Shown one piece after another: positions 1 to 8,561 of a DNA stretch of 64,000 nt. Position numbers and translations under genes: made by a program. Source of the stretch: Vibrio toranzoniae (GTDB lineage Bacteria; Pseudomonadota; Gammaproteobacteria; Enterobacterales; Vibrionaceae); contig NZ_AP025514.1 in NCBI RefSeq assembly GCF_024347655.1, forward strand, positions 2,914,001-2,978,000, written 5' to 3'. The notes beneath the pieces were generated by a model, which was given only the letters and a program-made list of their open reading frames with translations, did not search any database and was not told the origin of the DNA. Position 1 is the stretch's first letter, and each line of letters starts with the position of its first letter.

Positions 1-46
1 AATTGAATATGACAGCTAGGATGTAAAACATTCATTTTTAGGGATC

Positions 47-70
47 AAAAAAAGCGACACTTGGCCGCTT
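47..70 (-). terminator. Terminator of cpxP
   Basis: On the minus strand a 7-bp stem (AAGCGGC/GTCGCTT, one G-U pair) with a 5-nt loop is followed by a run of seven T. It lies about 45 bases past the cpxP stop codon. Confidence 0.7.
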
Positions 71-114
71 CTTTCTCAACACTTTCATTCAATCCGGCTT
101 TTTCAAGCCATGAA

Positions 115-624
115 TTACTTGTTTTTGTTCATGCGTTTTTCCATTTTGTCAGCACACTTAGTCATGCGCTCTTGTTGGATTTCTTTCAGTTGCGTTTTTT
201 GCTCAGCCGTTAGTACACTCATCATTTCGTGTTGCTTCTTCAGCATTACCACGCGACGCTCAGTTTGCTTTTCAACCATTTCTCTTGCTAAGTCGTTCGC
301 TGCGGCTTCATCGAAGTTGTCAGCCAATACCAAGGCTTGAACTTTTTCGTGGTGCGCTTTCATTTGCGCCACTCTATCGGCTTTGTTGCCAACGCGTTTT
401 GCTTTCATCTCTGCACGATTTGCTTCGCGCATCTCTTTCAATTCTGTTTTTTGTGCGTCAGTGAGATCGAGTTGGCGCATCACTTTCTTATCGAAGCCGC
501 CGCATTTGCCGTGCATGCCTTTGTGGTCGCCTTTATCACCGCCACCGTATGCATACGCAGTGGTTGCACCGAACATAAGTGGAAGTGCCGCCGCTACTAG
601 TACAAGTTTCTTAGTCATTTTCAT
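115..624 (-). CDS. cpxP: Periplasmic stress adaptor of the CpxP/Spy family
   Basis: This is a small periplasmic adaptor that binds misfolded protein and damps the CpxA sensor. The 169-aa product begins with a signal peptide (about residues 1-26, ending in an Ala-rich AYA site), followed by a Gly/His-rich stretch. It carries the two family LTxxQ motifs, LTDAQ at 54-58 and LTAEQ at 138-142, and is otherwise highly charged and helical. The length fits CpxP/Spy proteins. It diverges from cpxRA across a region with GTAAA repeats, the E. coli arrangement, and is probably induced by CpxR. The start at 624 has a GAGG ribosome site; a second Met two codons later is possible. Spy is the main alternative, but the position beside cpxRA favours CpxP. 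Confidence 0.88.
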   Translation of the reverse strand: MKMTKKLVLVAAALPLMFGATTAYAYGGGDKGDHKGMHGKCGGFDKKVMRQLDLTDAQKTELKEMREANRAEMKAKRVGNKADRVAQMKAHHEKVQALVLADNFDEAAANDLAREMVEKQTERRVVMLKKQHEMMSVLTAEQKTQLKEIQQERMTKCADKMEKRMNKNK

Positions 625-704
625 AATCTTTGCCTCAATTCGGTATAATAAGTTATGTGGTACGTCTGTTTTTCAGCGCTTAGATATAGATTAGTTCCTC
701 CCTC

Positions 705-740
705 GTAAAGTGACGTTTAGAAAGCGTAAAGAATCGTAAA
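705..740. promoter_or_regulatory. CpxR boxes between cpxP and cpxR
   Basis: GTAAA at 726-730, five bases, then GTAAA at 736-740 is an exact match to the known CpxR consensus GTAAA-N5-GTAAA. A weaker unit (GTAAA at 705-709, five bases, GTTTA at 715-719) lies just upstream. They sit between the divergent cpxP and cpxR genes, as expected for autoregulation. Confidence 0.8.
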
Positions 741-802
741 GAGTGAAAGCTGGCGAATAATTAGCAGTATTATTAACCTAACTAACCGATTAAGGCTCCC
801 TG

Positions 803-1492
803 ATGGCGAACATTCTTCTGATTGATGACGACACCGAATTAACCTGTTTACTTAAAGATATTCTGAGCTTTGAGGGCTTTACAGTTTCCGAAGCCAATGA
901 TGGCTATACGGGGCTTGAGGCTATCAATGAGGAGATTGATCTAATTCTTTTGGATGTAATGATGCCACGCCTTAATGGTATGGAAACACTAAAGAAGCTG
1001 AGAGAAAATTGGGAAACACCCGTGCTGATGCTGACCGCAAAAGGCGAAGAAATCGATCGTGTGATTGGCCTTGAACTTGGAGCTGATGATTATTTACCAA
1101 AACCATTCAGTGACCGAGAGCTGCTCGCGCGTATTCGCGCCATTCTGCGCCGAACACAAACCAACACCGCGCCTAAGGCAGCCAGTGACACCATTCAATA
1201 CCAAGACATCGAGATCTTCCCAGGCAAACAAGAAGCCTACTGCAATGGACAAATCATCGACCTTACAACCACAGAATTCGTCTTACTTAGCCATTTAATC
1301 CAGAATCCGGGGCAAGTGATCACCAAAGAAGCCTTGAGCTTAGATGTATTGGGTAAAAGACTCGCCGCTTTTGATCGCGCGATTGATATGCATATCTCTA
1401 ATCTCCGTAAGAAGATTCCAGAGCGCCACGACGGTAAATCTCGTATCAAAACTTTACGCGGCCGTGGCTATTTATTGATAGAGGAAGATTAA
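803..1492 (+). CDS. cpxR: Response regulator CpxR (OmpR family)
   Basis: CpxR is the DNA-binding response regulator of the envelope-stress Cpx system; when phosphorylated by CpxA it activates chaperone and protease genes. The 229-aa protein has a receiver domain (about 1-120) with the acidic pocket near residues 8-10, phospho-acceptor Asp51 in LLDVMMPRLNG and the conserved Lys100 in LPKPF. A winged-helix OmpR/PhoB domain follows (about 130-227) and ends in the typical RGRGYL segment. The stop codon overlaps the cpxA start by one base (TAATG), so the two are translationally coupled. The CpxR boxes upstream suggest autoregulation. Confidence 0.96.
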   Translation: MANILLIDDDTELTCLLKDILSFEGFTVSEANDGYTGLEAINEEIDLILLDVMMPRLNGMETLKKLRENWETPVLMLTAKGEEIDRVIGLELGADDYLPKPFSDRELLARIRAILRRTQTNTAPKAASDTIQYQDIEIFPGKQEAYCNGQIIDLTTTEFVLLSHLIQNPGQVITKEALSLDVLGKRLAAFDRAIDMHISNLRKKIPERHDGKSRIKTLRGRGYLLIEED

Positions 1493-2874
1493 TGCGCATA
1501 CCTAAAATCACCAGCTTATATGGGCGTATCTTTGCTATCTTTTGGTTCACCATGTTATTGGTGCTTTTATCGGTCCTATCGCTTCCCCATTTAGACCCTA
1601 GAGTTGCGCGTGATGTCCCAGAAGAACACTTCACGAAACTCAGCCGTATTGCAAAGAGTATCGAAAAGCGATTCGCCAAAGAAAATAACTTGGGCAAGAT
1701 TGTCTTCCAATTGGAAGGCCCACCACGCAGCCGGAAAGACACACGCCCTCGCATCTACTTAACCGATCTTGAAGGCTCGGTATTAACAACTAAAAAGCAT
1801 TCAGATTACAAAGTAAAAGCCATTCGTAACTTCGTGACGACAATTGATAACCCTAAAGTGCCAAAACAAAAGCTGTATGGACATTACATGGTAGCAGGCC
1901 CAATACCAGTCGCACTTGCCGGTGAGAACCTGATGATGTATATCGGAGTTAAGTGGGATCAGCCGCCGCCGTTCTTGTTACGCCTATTTGATAGACCTCT
2001 ACAACTTTTACTTGCCGTCATGTTAGCGAGTACCCCGCTATTACTTTGGTTAGCTTGGGCATTGAGTCAACCTGCTCGCAGACTAGAACGCGCCGCAAAA
2101 CGTGTAGCGAAAGGACAATTTGAGGTCGACCCTCAATTAGAAAAAGGTACCTCAGAATTCAGACAAGCTGGTGAAAGCTTTAACCAAATGGTCGAAGCGG
2201 TAAACCAGATGATCTCAGGGCAACAGCGTCTGCTCTCTGATATCTCACACGAGCTACGCTCTCCATTGACCCGCCTACGCATGGCAAATGCATTGGCGAT
2301 TCGTAAACAAGGTGAGAGCCAAGAACTCGAGCGTATCGATACCGAAGCGCAACGTTTAGAACAGATGATCAGTGAACTACTGACGTTATCTCGTATGCAG
2401 GTCAACAGCCATATTACTCGTGAGGTTCAGCCCATCTCGAGCTTATGGGAAGAAATTATAAAAGACGCACAGTTTGAAGCCGAACAGATGGGCAAACAGC
2501 TGACGTTTTCGGAGATCCCAGAGCGTTCTATCTCAGGCAACCCCAAGCTATTGATGAGTGCGTTAGACAATATTACACGTAACGCAATCTATTACGGTAA
2601 GGACCGCGTCGATGTGCAATTCAGTGTTCAACAAGATCTACTCACAATTTGTGTAAATGATAACGGTGATGGCGTGCCTGAAGATGAATTAGATTCTATT
2701 TTCAGGCCTTTCTATCGTGTTTCAACCGCCCGTGATCGTAACTCTGGCGGTACAGGTCTTGGGTTAACCATTACTGAAAGTGCGATTCGCCAACACAGCG
2801 GAACCATCACCGCCAGCCGCAGCCAGCTAGGTGGATTACAACTCGAAATCACTCTACCTATCTTACCGGTGTAA
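1492..2874 (+). CDS. cpxA: Envelope-stress sensor histidine kinase CpxA
   Basis: CpxA is an inner-membrane sensor kinase/phosphatase acting on CpxR. The 460-aa protein has a first membrane helix at about 12-31, a periplasmic sensor domain, a second helix at about 170-190, a HAMP linker to about 240, and the H-box DISHELRSPLTRLR with phospho-acceptor His253. It then has an ATPase domain with an N-box (NITRNAIYYG), a G1 box (NDNGDGVPE) and a G2 box (SGGTGLGL). Length and order match the E. coli protein. It is co-transcribed with cpxR. sodA begins 76 bases downstream with its own Fur box, so it need not share this mRNA. Confidence 0.96.
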   Translation: MRIPKITSLYGRIFAIFWFTMLLVLLSVLSLPHLDPRVARDVPEEHFTKLSRIAKSIEKRFAKENNLGKIVFQLEGPPRSRKDTRPRIYLTDLEGSVLTTKKHSDYKVKAIRNFVTTIDNPKVPKQKLYGHYMVAGPIPVALAGENLMMYIGVKWDQPPPFLLRLFDRPLQLLLAVMLASTPLLLWLAWALSQPARRLERAAKRVAKGQFEVDPQLEKGTSEFRQAGESFNQMVEAVNQMISGQQRLLSDISHELRSPLTRLRMANALAIRKQGESQELERIDTEAQRLEQMISELLTLSRMQVNSHITREVQPISSLWEEIIKDAQFEAEQMGKQLTFSEIPERSISGNPKLLMSALDNITRNAIYYGKDRVDVQFSVQQDLLTICVNDNGDGVPEDELDSIFRPFYRVSTARDRNSGGTGLGLTITESAIRQHSGTITASRSQLGGLQLEITLPILPV

Positions 2875-2895
2875 TACCCCCACAAAGATCGCAGT

Positions 2896-2920
2896 TGATA
2901 ATGATTGTTATTATCATTAT
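2896..2920 (+). promoter_or_regulatory. Fur box upstream of sodA
   Basis: The 19 bases at 2897-2915 match the classical Fur consensus GATAATGATAATCATTATC at 16 positions by my count. The region 2898-2920 is a perfect dyad (ATAATGAT, seven bases, ATCATTAT). It ends 30 bases before the sodA start, which fits iron-dependent repression. Confidence 0.85.
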
Positions 2921-2950
2921 GGTAAATCCTCTAATTACGGAGGATTTACC

Positions 2951-3568
2951 ATGTTGCACACTTTTCCTGCTCTACCCTACGCTTACGATGCTCTAGAACC
3001 TTACATTGATGCTAAAACGATGGAAGTGCATTACAGCAAGCACCACAAAACCTATTACGATAAGTTTGTTAATGCTATCGCGGGTAGTGAACTAGAACAG
3101 CAATCGCTGACCGAGATCTTCGCTAATATCTCGCAGCATAGTCCTGCCGTTCGCAACAATGGTGGCGGCTACTACAACCATATTTTGTATTGGAACTGTA
3201 TGTCTCAAGACGGCGGTGGTGAACCGGCTGGCGAACTTGGCGACGCTATCAAGAGCACATTCGGAGATTTCGAAACATTCCAAGAACAGTTCGCTCAAGC
3301 GGCGATCAATACCTTCGGGTCAGGCTTTGCTTGGTTAGTGGTAGAAGAGGGACAGCTAAAGATCATCTCAACCTCAAACCAAGATAACCCTTGGATGGAT
3401 ACCATCGCCAGCAACGGTGAGCCAATTCTTGCACTGGATGTTTGGGAACACGCCTACTACATCAGTTACCAAAACCGTCGCCCTGATTACATCAACGCAT
3501 GGTGGAATGTGGTGAATTGGAATGCGGTTGCTGAAAACTACGCACAAGCACTCGCGAATCAAGCGTAA
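2951..3568 (+). CDS. sodA: Manganese superoxide dismutase
   Basis: This cytoplasmic enzyme converts superoxide to hydrogen peroxide and oxygen. The 205-aa product starts at the ATG preceded by ACGGAGG; longer in-frame starts would run through the Fur box. Metal ligands are visible: His27, the His of YYNHILYW, and the Asp and His of DVWEHAYY. Two diagnostic sites point to the Mn type: Gly in GGGYYNH, where iron enzymes have the Gln of AAQ-type motifs, and the Gln of STSNQDNPW, where iron enzymes have Ala. Fur control fits, because MnSOD is derepressed when iron is scarce whereas FeSOD is not. The downstream gene trmL has a separate start region. Confidence 0.93.
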   Translation: MLHTFPALPYAYDALEPYIDAKTMEVHYSKHHKTYYDKFVNAIAGSELEQQSLTEIFANISQHSPAVRNNGGGYYNHILYWNCMSQDGGGEPAGELGDAIKSTFGDFETFQEQFAQAAINTFGSGFAWLVVEEGQLKIISTSNQDNPWMDTIASNGEPILALDVWEHAYYISYQNRRPDYINAWWNVVNWNAVAENYAQALANQA

Positions 3569-3645
3569 GCGAATGGTGGTGAACTGTACTCACTCAGCTT
3601 GCCACCGTATACTCTGGCTATCTTTGATTATTCTTGTGAGCCAAC

Positions 3646-4125
3646 ATGTTTGATATCGCTCTATACGAACCTGAAATTGCACCCAATACGGGTAACATCA
3701 TCCGCCTATGTGCTAATTGTGGCGCGAACTTACACCTCATTGAACCGCTTGGTTTTGATTTTGAAGAGAAGAAAGTACGCCGCGCTGGTTTGGATTATCA
3801 CGACCTAGCGCGTGTTAAGCGTCACAAGAACCTAGAAGCCTTCCTTGAGTATCTAGAGAATGAACGTGAAGGTGACTTTCGTATTTTTGCTTGCACAACC
3901 AAAACTACAGGTCACCACGTGGATGCGAAATTCCAACAAGGTGATGTGTTGATGTTTGGCCCAGAAACACGCGGCCTGCCTGCTGAGTTCATCGAAAGCA
4001 TGCCAATGGAGCAACGTATTCGTATTCCAATGATGCCAGACGCGCGTAGCCTAAACTTGTCTAACGCGGTTGCTATCATTGCATTTGAAGCGTGGCGACA
4101 AATGGGCTTTGAAGGCGCGGTATAA
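3646..4125 (+). CDS. trmL: tRNA (cytidine(34)-2'-O)-methyltransferase TrmL
   Basis: TrmL methylates the ribose of the wobble nucleotide (Cm34/cmnm5Um34) in the two tRNA-Leu isoacceptors, using S-adenosylmethionine. The 159-aa protein is a single minimal SPOUT domain of the expected length. Motifs are [14 protein letters not shown] (about 14-27), FGPETRGLP in the middle, and the C-terminal [17 protein letters not shown] that forms the trefoil knot and cofactor site. It is a stand-alone gene between sodA and a strong bidirectional terminator. Confidence 0.93.
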   Translation: MFDIALYEPEIAPNTGNIIRLCANCGANLHLIEPLGFDFEEKKVRRAGLDYHDLARVKRHKNLEAFLEYLENEREGDFRIFACTTKTTGHHVDAKFQQGDVLMFGPETRGLPAEFIESMPMEQRIRIPMMPDARSLNLSNAVAIIAFEAWRQMGFEGAV

Positions 4126-4178
4126 CCGAACGCTCACTCGTCTGTTGCCTGTTGCCAATAATAGCTAACAGGCAATAA

Positions 4179-4232
4179 AAAAGGCTCTTACCGTTATCTC
4201 TTTCTTGCGAAGGATAAAGGTAAGAGCCTTTT
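4179..4232. terminator. Bidirectional terminator between trmL and fxsA
   Basis: A 14-bp perfect inverted repeat (AAAAGGCTCTTACC/GGTAAGAGCCTTTT) has A and T tracts on either side. It serves trmL on the plus strand and the convergent fxsA on the minus strand. Confidence 0.85.
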
Positions 4233-4284
4233 CTGTTTCGTACTTTTGTCTTTCTATAGTAAAGAAAGGGGTAAAGCGACGGGC

Positions 4285-4809
4285 TTAGTTTAAGCGATTA
4301 CGATCGTTGTCGTCGTCTTTCTTCTCAAACTCCCCCTCAAAGGTGTTGCCGTCTTTTGGTTGCTCAGATGGGTCGCGATTGAATGGGTCTTGGCCAAATG
4401 GACTCTGACCAAAACCAGCCTGTCCACCCGCATGAAAGCCGCCAGACATATTGGTCACCACCATTTTTTCCATCATTTTCTTGGCAATTATTGCTCTTGG
4501 TGCTGGCAGCAATACCAACATACCAAGTGCGTCCGTCATAAAACCCGGAGTCAACAGCAATACACCTGCAACCGCAAGCATCACGCCTTCAAGAATCTGT
4601 TGTGCTGGCATTTCACCTTGCTGTAATCGACCTTGAACAGACATTAATGTCTGTATACCTTGGCTACGAACAAGCGATGCACCCGCAAATGCAGTAATCA
4701 AAACCAACGCAATAGTTGGCCACAATCCTAAGAAGCCACCAACTTGAATAAATAGCCCAATCTCAATGATGGGTACGAAGATAAAGAGTAATAGTAAGAT
4801 AGGAAACAC
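4285..4809 (-). CDS. fxsA: FxsA family membrane protein
   Basis: FxsA is a small inner-membrane protein; E. coli FxsA overproduction relieves phage T7 F-exclusion, and its normal job is unclear. The 174-aa sequence starts with a hydrophobic helix containing the family PIIEIGLFIQVG motif, a second helix at about 28-45, and a third ending in the family LLLTPGFMTDALG motif (about 83-97). The C-terminal tail (about 120-174) is Gly/Gln-rich, then acidic, and ends DDDNDRNRLN. It converges on trmL and shares its terminator. aspA lies upstream and diverges, as in enterics where fxsA also neighbours aspA. Confidence 0.9.
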   Translation of the reverse strand: MFPILLLLFIFVPIIEIGLFIQVGGFLGLWPTIALVLITAFAGASLVRSQGIQTLMSVQGRLQQGEMPAQQILEGVMLAVAGVLLLTPGFMTDALGMLVLLPAPRAIIAKKMMEKMVVTNMSGGFHAGGQAGFGQSPFGQDPFNRDPSEQPKDGNTFEGEFEKKDDDNDRNRLN

Positions 4810-5093
4810 ACGCCCTCCTTTGTTACTTCCAGTTTACGCTGAAAGCCTTATCAACCTCAAATTTATCCTGTAAATAAACGTGTTTATTGACCGGGAATAA
4901 GTTTGCAAAGTATTGACTAAACAAAAGCGAAAAAGGTGATCAACTTACTATTTTTATGCGCTAGGTACAGTATCATGTGCCACATAAGTCAGGACGGATT
5001 TATCAGCCTAATATTCTAGCGAACGGAGTATTTGCACACAGAATAGGCTAATAACTAACTATATAATCAGAATAATTCTCTAAGGATCCTGTT

Positions 5094-6545
5094 ATGGCTA
5101 CTCTATCAGAAGCACAAGTTGATGCTCCTCACGCTACTCGTCTCGAAGAAGATCTTTTAGGTCAACGTCATGTTCCCGCTGATGCTTACTACGGCATCCA
5201 CACTCTACGCGCAGTTGAAAACTTCAACATTTCAAAGGTAACGATCTCAGATGTACCTGAATTCGTTCGCGGTATGGTGATGACAAAGAAAGCAGCGGCT
5301 TTAGCAAACAAAGAGTTAGGTGTAATTCCAAGCGAAGTAGCTAAATACATCATTCAAGCTTGTGACCTAATTCTAGACACTGGCAAATGCATGGATCAGT
5401 TCCCATCGGACGTTTTCCAAGGTGGTGCTGGTACTTCTGTAAACATGAACGCGAACGAAGTGGTTGCTAACGTCGCACTGGAACTTATGGGCAAAGAAAA
5501 AGGCCAATATGAGTTCATCAACCCAAACGACCATGTAAACCGCAGCCAATCTACAAACTGTGCTTACCCAACGGGCTTCCGTATCTCTGTTTACAACAGC
5601 GTACTAAAACTGATCGACGCAATTGAATACCTAAAAGGTGCATTCGAGCTTAAGAGCCAAGAATTCAACACGATTTTGAAGATGGGTCGTACTCAACTTC
5701 AAGATGCAGTTCCAATGACGGTTGGCCAAGAGTTCCATGCTTGGGCTGTAACCATCAACGAAGAAATCAAAAACCTAGAATACACTTCAAAACTACTGCT
5801 TGAAGTAAACCTAGGCGCAACAGCTATCGGTACTGGTCTAAACGCAGCACCTGGCTACCAAGGCCTAGCAGTTAAGCACTTAGCAGAAGTTACGGGCCTA
5901 GAGTGTGTAGCCGCTGAAGACTTAATCGAAGCAACGTCTGACTGTGGTGCATACGTCATGACGCACGGCGCACTTAAGCGTCTAGCCGTTAAATTGTCTA
6001 AGATTTGTAATGACTTGCGTCTGCTTTCTTCTGGTCCACGTACTGGCTTGAACGAACTAAACCTACCAGAACTACAAGCAGGCTCTTCAATCATGCCAGC
6101 TAAAGTAAACCCAGTGGTTCCTGAAGTAGTAAACCAAGTTTGCTTTAAAGTTCTAGGTAACGACAACACGGTTTCTTTCGCGGCGGAAGGTGGCCAACTT
6201 CAACTGAACGTAATGGAACCCGTTATTGCACAAAGCATGTTTGAGTCTCTGGACATTCTAACAAACGCATGTGTGAACCTACGCGACAAGTGCGTAGACG
6301 GCATTACTGTAAACAAAGAAGTATGTGAAGCGCACGTCTTCAACTCTATCGGAATCGTAACCTACCTTAACCCATACATTGGCCACCACGAAGGTGACAT
6401 TGTTGGCAAGATCTGTGCTGAAACAGGTAAGAGTGTTCGCAATGTGGTTCTAGAACGCGGTTTATTAACCGAAGAAGAGCTTGATGATATTTTCTCTGTT
6501 GAAAACTTGATGCACCCTCAGTACAAAGCAAAACGCTACGAGTAA
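5094..6545 (+). CDS. aspA: Aspartate ammonia-lyase
   Basis: Aspartase reversibly converts L-aspartate to fumarate and ammonia, supplying fumarate for anaerobic respiration. The 483-aa protein has the fumarase/aspartase superfamily signature [11 protein letters not shown] at 330-340, the conserved [13 protein letters not shown] segment, and the [14 protein letters not shown] region that marks aspartases rather than fumarases. The length fits E. coli AspA. The start is preceded by AAGGATCCTGTT. It lies just before a Dcu dicarboxylate transporter with a terminator between them, the common aspA-dcu pairing. About 285 bases upstream are AT-rich; I could not identify a certain FNR or CRP site there. 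Confidence 0.96.
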   Translation: MATLSEAQVDAPHATRLEEDLLGQRHVPADAYYGIHTLRAVENFNISKVTISDVPEFVRGMVMTKKAAALANKELGVIPSEVAKYIIQACDLILDTGKCMDQFPSDVFQGGAGTSVNMNANEVVANVALELMGKEKGQYEFINPNDHVNRSQSTNCAYPTGFRISVYNSVLKLIDAIEYLKGAFELKSQEFNTILKMGRTQLQDAVPMTVGQEFHAWAVTINEEIKNLEYTSKLLLEVNLGATAIGTGLNAAPGYQGLAVKHLAEVTGLECVAAEDLIEATSDCGAYVMTHGALKRLAVKLSKICNDLRLLSSGPRTGLNELNLPELQAGSSIMPAKVNPVVPEVVNQVCFKVLGNDNTVSFAAEGGQLQLNVMEPVIAQSMFESLDILTNACVNLRDKCVDGITVNKEVCEAHVFNSIGIVTYLNPYIGHHEGDIVGKICAETGKSVRNVVLERGLLTEEELDDIFSVENLMHPQYKAKRYE

Positions 6546-6558
6546 CGAATGAACAAAT

Positions 6559-6585
6559 AAAGGCTCTGTTTCCAGAGCCTTTTTT
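6559..6585 (+). terminator. Terminator after aspA
   Basis: A GC-rich hairpin (AAAGGCTCTG/CAGAGCCTTT with a short T-rich loop) is followed by a T run. It lies between aspA and the transporter gene and probably lowers, rather than abolishes, read-through. Confidence 0.85.
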
Positions 6586-6631
6586 CTTGCTTAATAAAAT
6601 TATTAATAACTATATATTTTAGGAGTCACTC

Positions 6632-7945
6632 ATGTTTTTACTTGAGCTATTCGTCGTATTGGGATGTATCCTGATCGGTGCTCGTATCGGGGGGATAGGC
6701 CTCGGCGTTATGGGCGGTGTTGGCCTTGCAGTACTCAGTTTCATTTTCGGGATTCAACCAACCAGCCCACCAATCAACGTAATGTTAATGATAATGGCGG
6801 TTGTGGCAGCCGCAGCCGCAATGCAAGCTTCTGGTGGTCTGGATTACATGATCAAGATTGCCTCTGGGATTTTGCGTAAAAACCCTCGCCACATCACTTT
6901 CATTGCTCCTTTAGTAACCTATTTTTTCACAATGATGGCAGGTACTGGCCACGTTGCTTACTCGGTTCTTCCAGTTATTGCAGAAGTGAGCCGTCGTAGT
7001 GGTATTCGCCCAGCGCGCCCACTAGGTATGGCCGTTATCGCATCACAATTTGCGATTGTTGCAAGCCCAATTGCGGCAGCGGTTGTCGCTTTGGTTGCCT
7101 TCTTGGAACCACAAGGCATCACGCTAGCTGATGTTCTTTCCGTCACTATCCCAAGTACTTTCCTTGGCCTTGCTTGTGCTTGTGTCATTGTCAACAAACT
7201 CGGTAAAGAGCTCAAAGACGATCCTGAATACCAACGCCGCATGCAAGATCCTGAATTCCGTAAAGAGATGAAACAAGAGGAAGCGGTTGAAAATATTACC
7301 ATCACACCACAAGCGAAAAAATCAGTTGGTATGTTCCTATTTGGTGCGCTGACGGTTGTTGTCATGGGGGCATTCCCATCACTTCGCCCTCAGTTTGATG
7401 GCTCACCGATGGGTATGGCACACACTATTGAAATCGTCATGCTAACGGTTGCAGCTCTTATTATTTTAATCTGTAAACCAGACGGAAATGCAATTAGCCA
7501 AGGTTCTGTATTCCACGCCGGTATGCGTGCGATTGTTGCTATTTTCGGGATTGCTTGGTTAGGAGATACCTTCATTGGTGGCCATGCTGCAATGGTCAAA
7601 GAAGCGGTATCGGGTCTAGTAGAAGTTGCACCATGGACATTTGCATTCGCACTATTTGCTCTATCAGTAATGGTAAACAGCCAAGGTGCAACCACTGCAG
7701 TTCTTGTACCTGTGGCGATTGCTTTAGGGCTTCCGCCAGCAATTATTATTGCAACCTTCGTTGCGGTTAATGGTTACTTCTTTATTCCAAACTACGGCCC
7801 TATCATCGCGTCAATTGACTTTGATCGAACGGGTACCACGAATATAGGTAAGTACATCTTCAACCACAGCTTTATGCTCCCAGGCTTACTAAGTATGGTA
7901 TTTAGCATTGCGTTTGGTCTGCTACTATCGAATGTCATGATCTAA
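6632..7945 (+). CDS. dcuB: Anaerobic C4-dicarboxylate transporter, DcuA/DcuB family
   Basis: This inner-membrane carrier exchanges fumarate, malate or aspartate for succinate during anaerobic growth. The 437-aa protein is hydrophobic throughout, with about ten to twelve predicted helices and a charged cytoplasmic loop near 195-225. Family motifs include [10 protein letters not shown] at the N-terminus, [19 protein letters not shown], and [18 protein letters not shown] near the C-terminus. [21 protein letters not shown] and GTGHV look closer to my memory of DcuB than DcuA, but the order after aspA is typical of dcuA in E. coli, so the A/B choice is uncertain. The start has a TAGGAG ribosome site. 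Confidence 0.88.
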   Translation: MFLLELFVVLGCILIGARIGGIGLGVMGGVGLAVLSFIFGIQPTSPPINVMLMIMAVVAAAAAMQASGGLDYMIKIASGILRKNPRHITFIAPLVTYFFTMMAGTGHVAYSVLPVIAEVSRRSGIRPARPLGMAVIASQFAIVASPIAAAVVALVAFLEPQGITLADVLSVTIPSTFLGLACACVIVNKLGKELKDDPEYQRRMQDPEFRKEMKQEEAVENITITPQAKKSVGMFLFGALTVVVMGAFPSLRPQFDGSPMGMAHTIEIVMLTVAALIILICKPDGNAISQGSVFHAGMRAIVAIFGIAWLGDTFIGGHAAMVKEAVSGLVEVAPWTFAFALFALSVMVNSQGATTAVLVPVAIALGLPPAIIIATFVAVNGYFFIPNYGPIIASIDFDRTGTTNIGKYIFNHSFMLPGLLSMVFSIAFGLLLSNVMI

Positions 7946-7970
7946 TCGAATAGACTTTCGTTCTGGATAA

Positions 7971-7997
7971 AGAGAAGTGACACCACTTCTCTTTTTA
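7971..7997 (+). terminator. Terminator after the Dcu transporter
   Basis: A perfect 9-bp stem (AGAGAAGTG/CACTTCTCT) with a 4-base loop is followed by TTTTTA, 26 bases after the stop codon. Confidence 0.88.
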
Positions 7998-8093
7998 TTC
8001 TCCTCAAAAATATCGCTTTTTCCTCTTCTAACCCCCATCATATCCGCAACTTAATGTTAACCATTTAATTTACAGCCCCCCATCCTTTATCCT

Positions 8094-8142
8094 TATTTGA
8101 TATAAATCAAATATTATTTAATTAATCCATAAACATTATAAA
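8094..8142 (+). promoter_or_regulatory. Consensus FNR box with -10 element
   Basis: TTGAT-ATAA-ATCAA at 8097-8110 matches the FNR consensus TTGAT-N4-ATCAA exactly, and the dyad extends to 20 bp (8094-8113). A TATAAA hexamer at 8137-8142 would put transcription start near 8149 and the box near -45, close to a class II activation position. Confidence 0.75.
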
Positions 8143-8561
8143 ATTTCATTTTGCATAAAATTCCACACATTTATTCGCTACACACTCTAGATAACCTAAA
8201 ATAAAAGAATCGTAGATAAACCACCAGCATAGATAACCACTTTAATCACACTAATACCCTGATAATTTTCAGTGTAATTATTGAGCAATAAATTAGTACA
8301 ATAAAAATGTGAACAGTCGCTAGGTTAGAGTTAAAAATGAGATTTAAAATACCCAACAGATAAATAAAAGCTCAAGTCTAATATCTGATTTAATTTAAAA
8401 ATCAAAAATATAAACGTTTGTTTTAATTAATTATTAAATTAACTGATCAATTCGAATTTTATTACATTTATTGATTTACCTTTTTTAGGATCAGCTATTT
8501 ATTTTTGACTCGCGAATTCACACTGATCTGCCTGAGGGCATTGACGTGAAAGGAGATGGCT

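Larger units (their letters stand above)
7946..8561. other. Long AT-rich gap before the YfcC-family transporter
   Basis: This 616-base gap holds the dcuB terminator near its start, then a consensus FNR box at 8097-8110 with a TATAAA-like -10 about 27 bases later. About 410 AT-rich bases follow before the transporter. I see no convincing ORF, tRNA or strong hairpin in that leader. If transcription starts by the FNR box, the 5' leader is unusually long. Confidence 0.6.

Noticed and set aside
2831..2950. A 40-codon upstream extension of the sodA reading frame.
   Set aside because: It would translate the Fur box and overlap cpxA; the ATG at 2951 has a good ribosome site and gives the usual MnSOD N-terminus.
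4926..4945. GGTGATCAAC-centred imperfect dyad upstream of aspA as an FNR or CRP site.
   Set aside because: It lacks the TTGAT or TGTGA half-site spacing needed for either factor.
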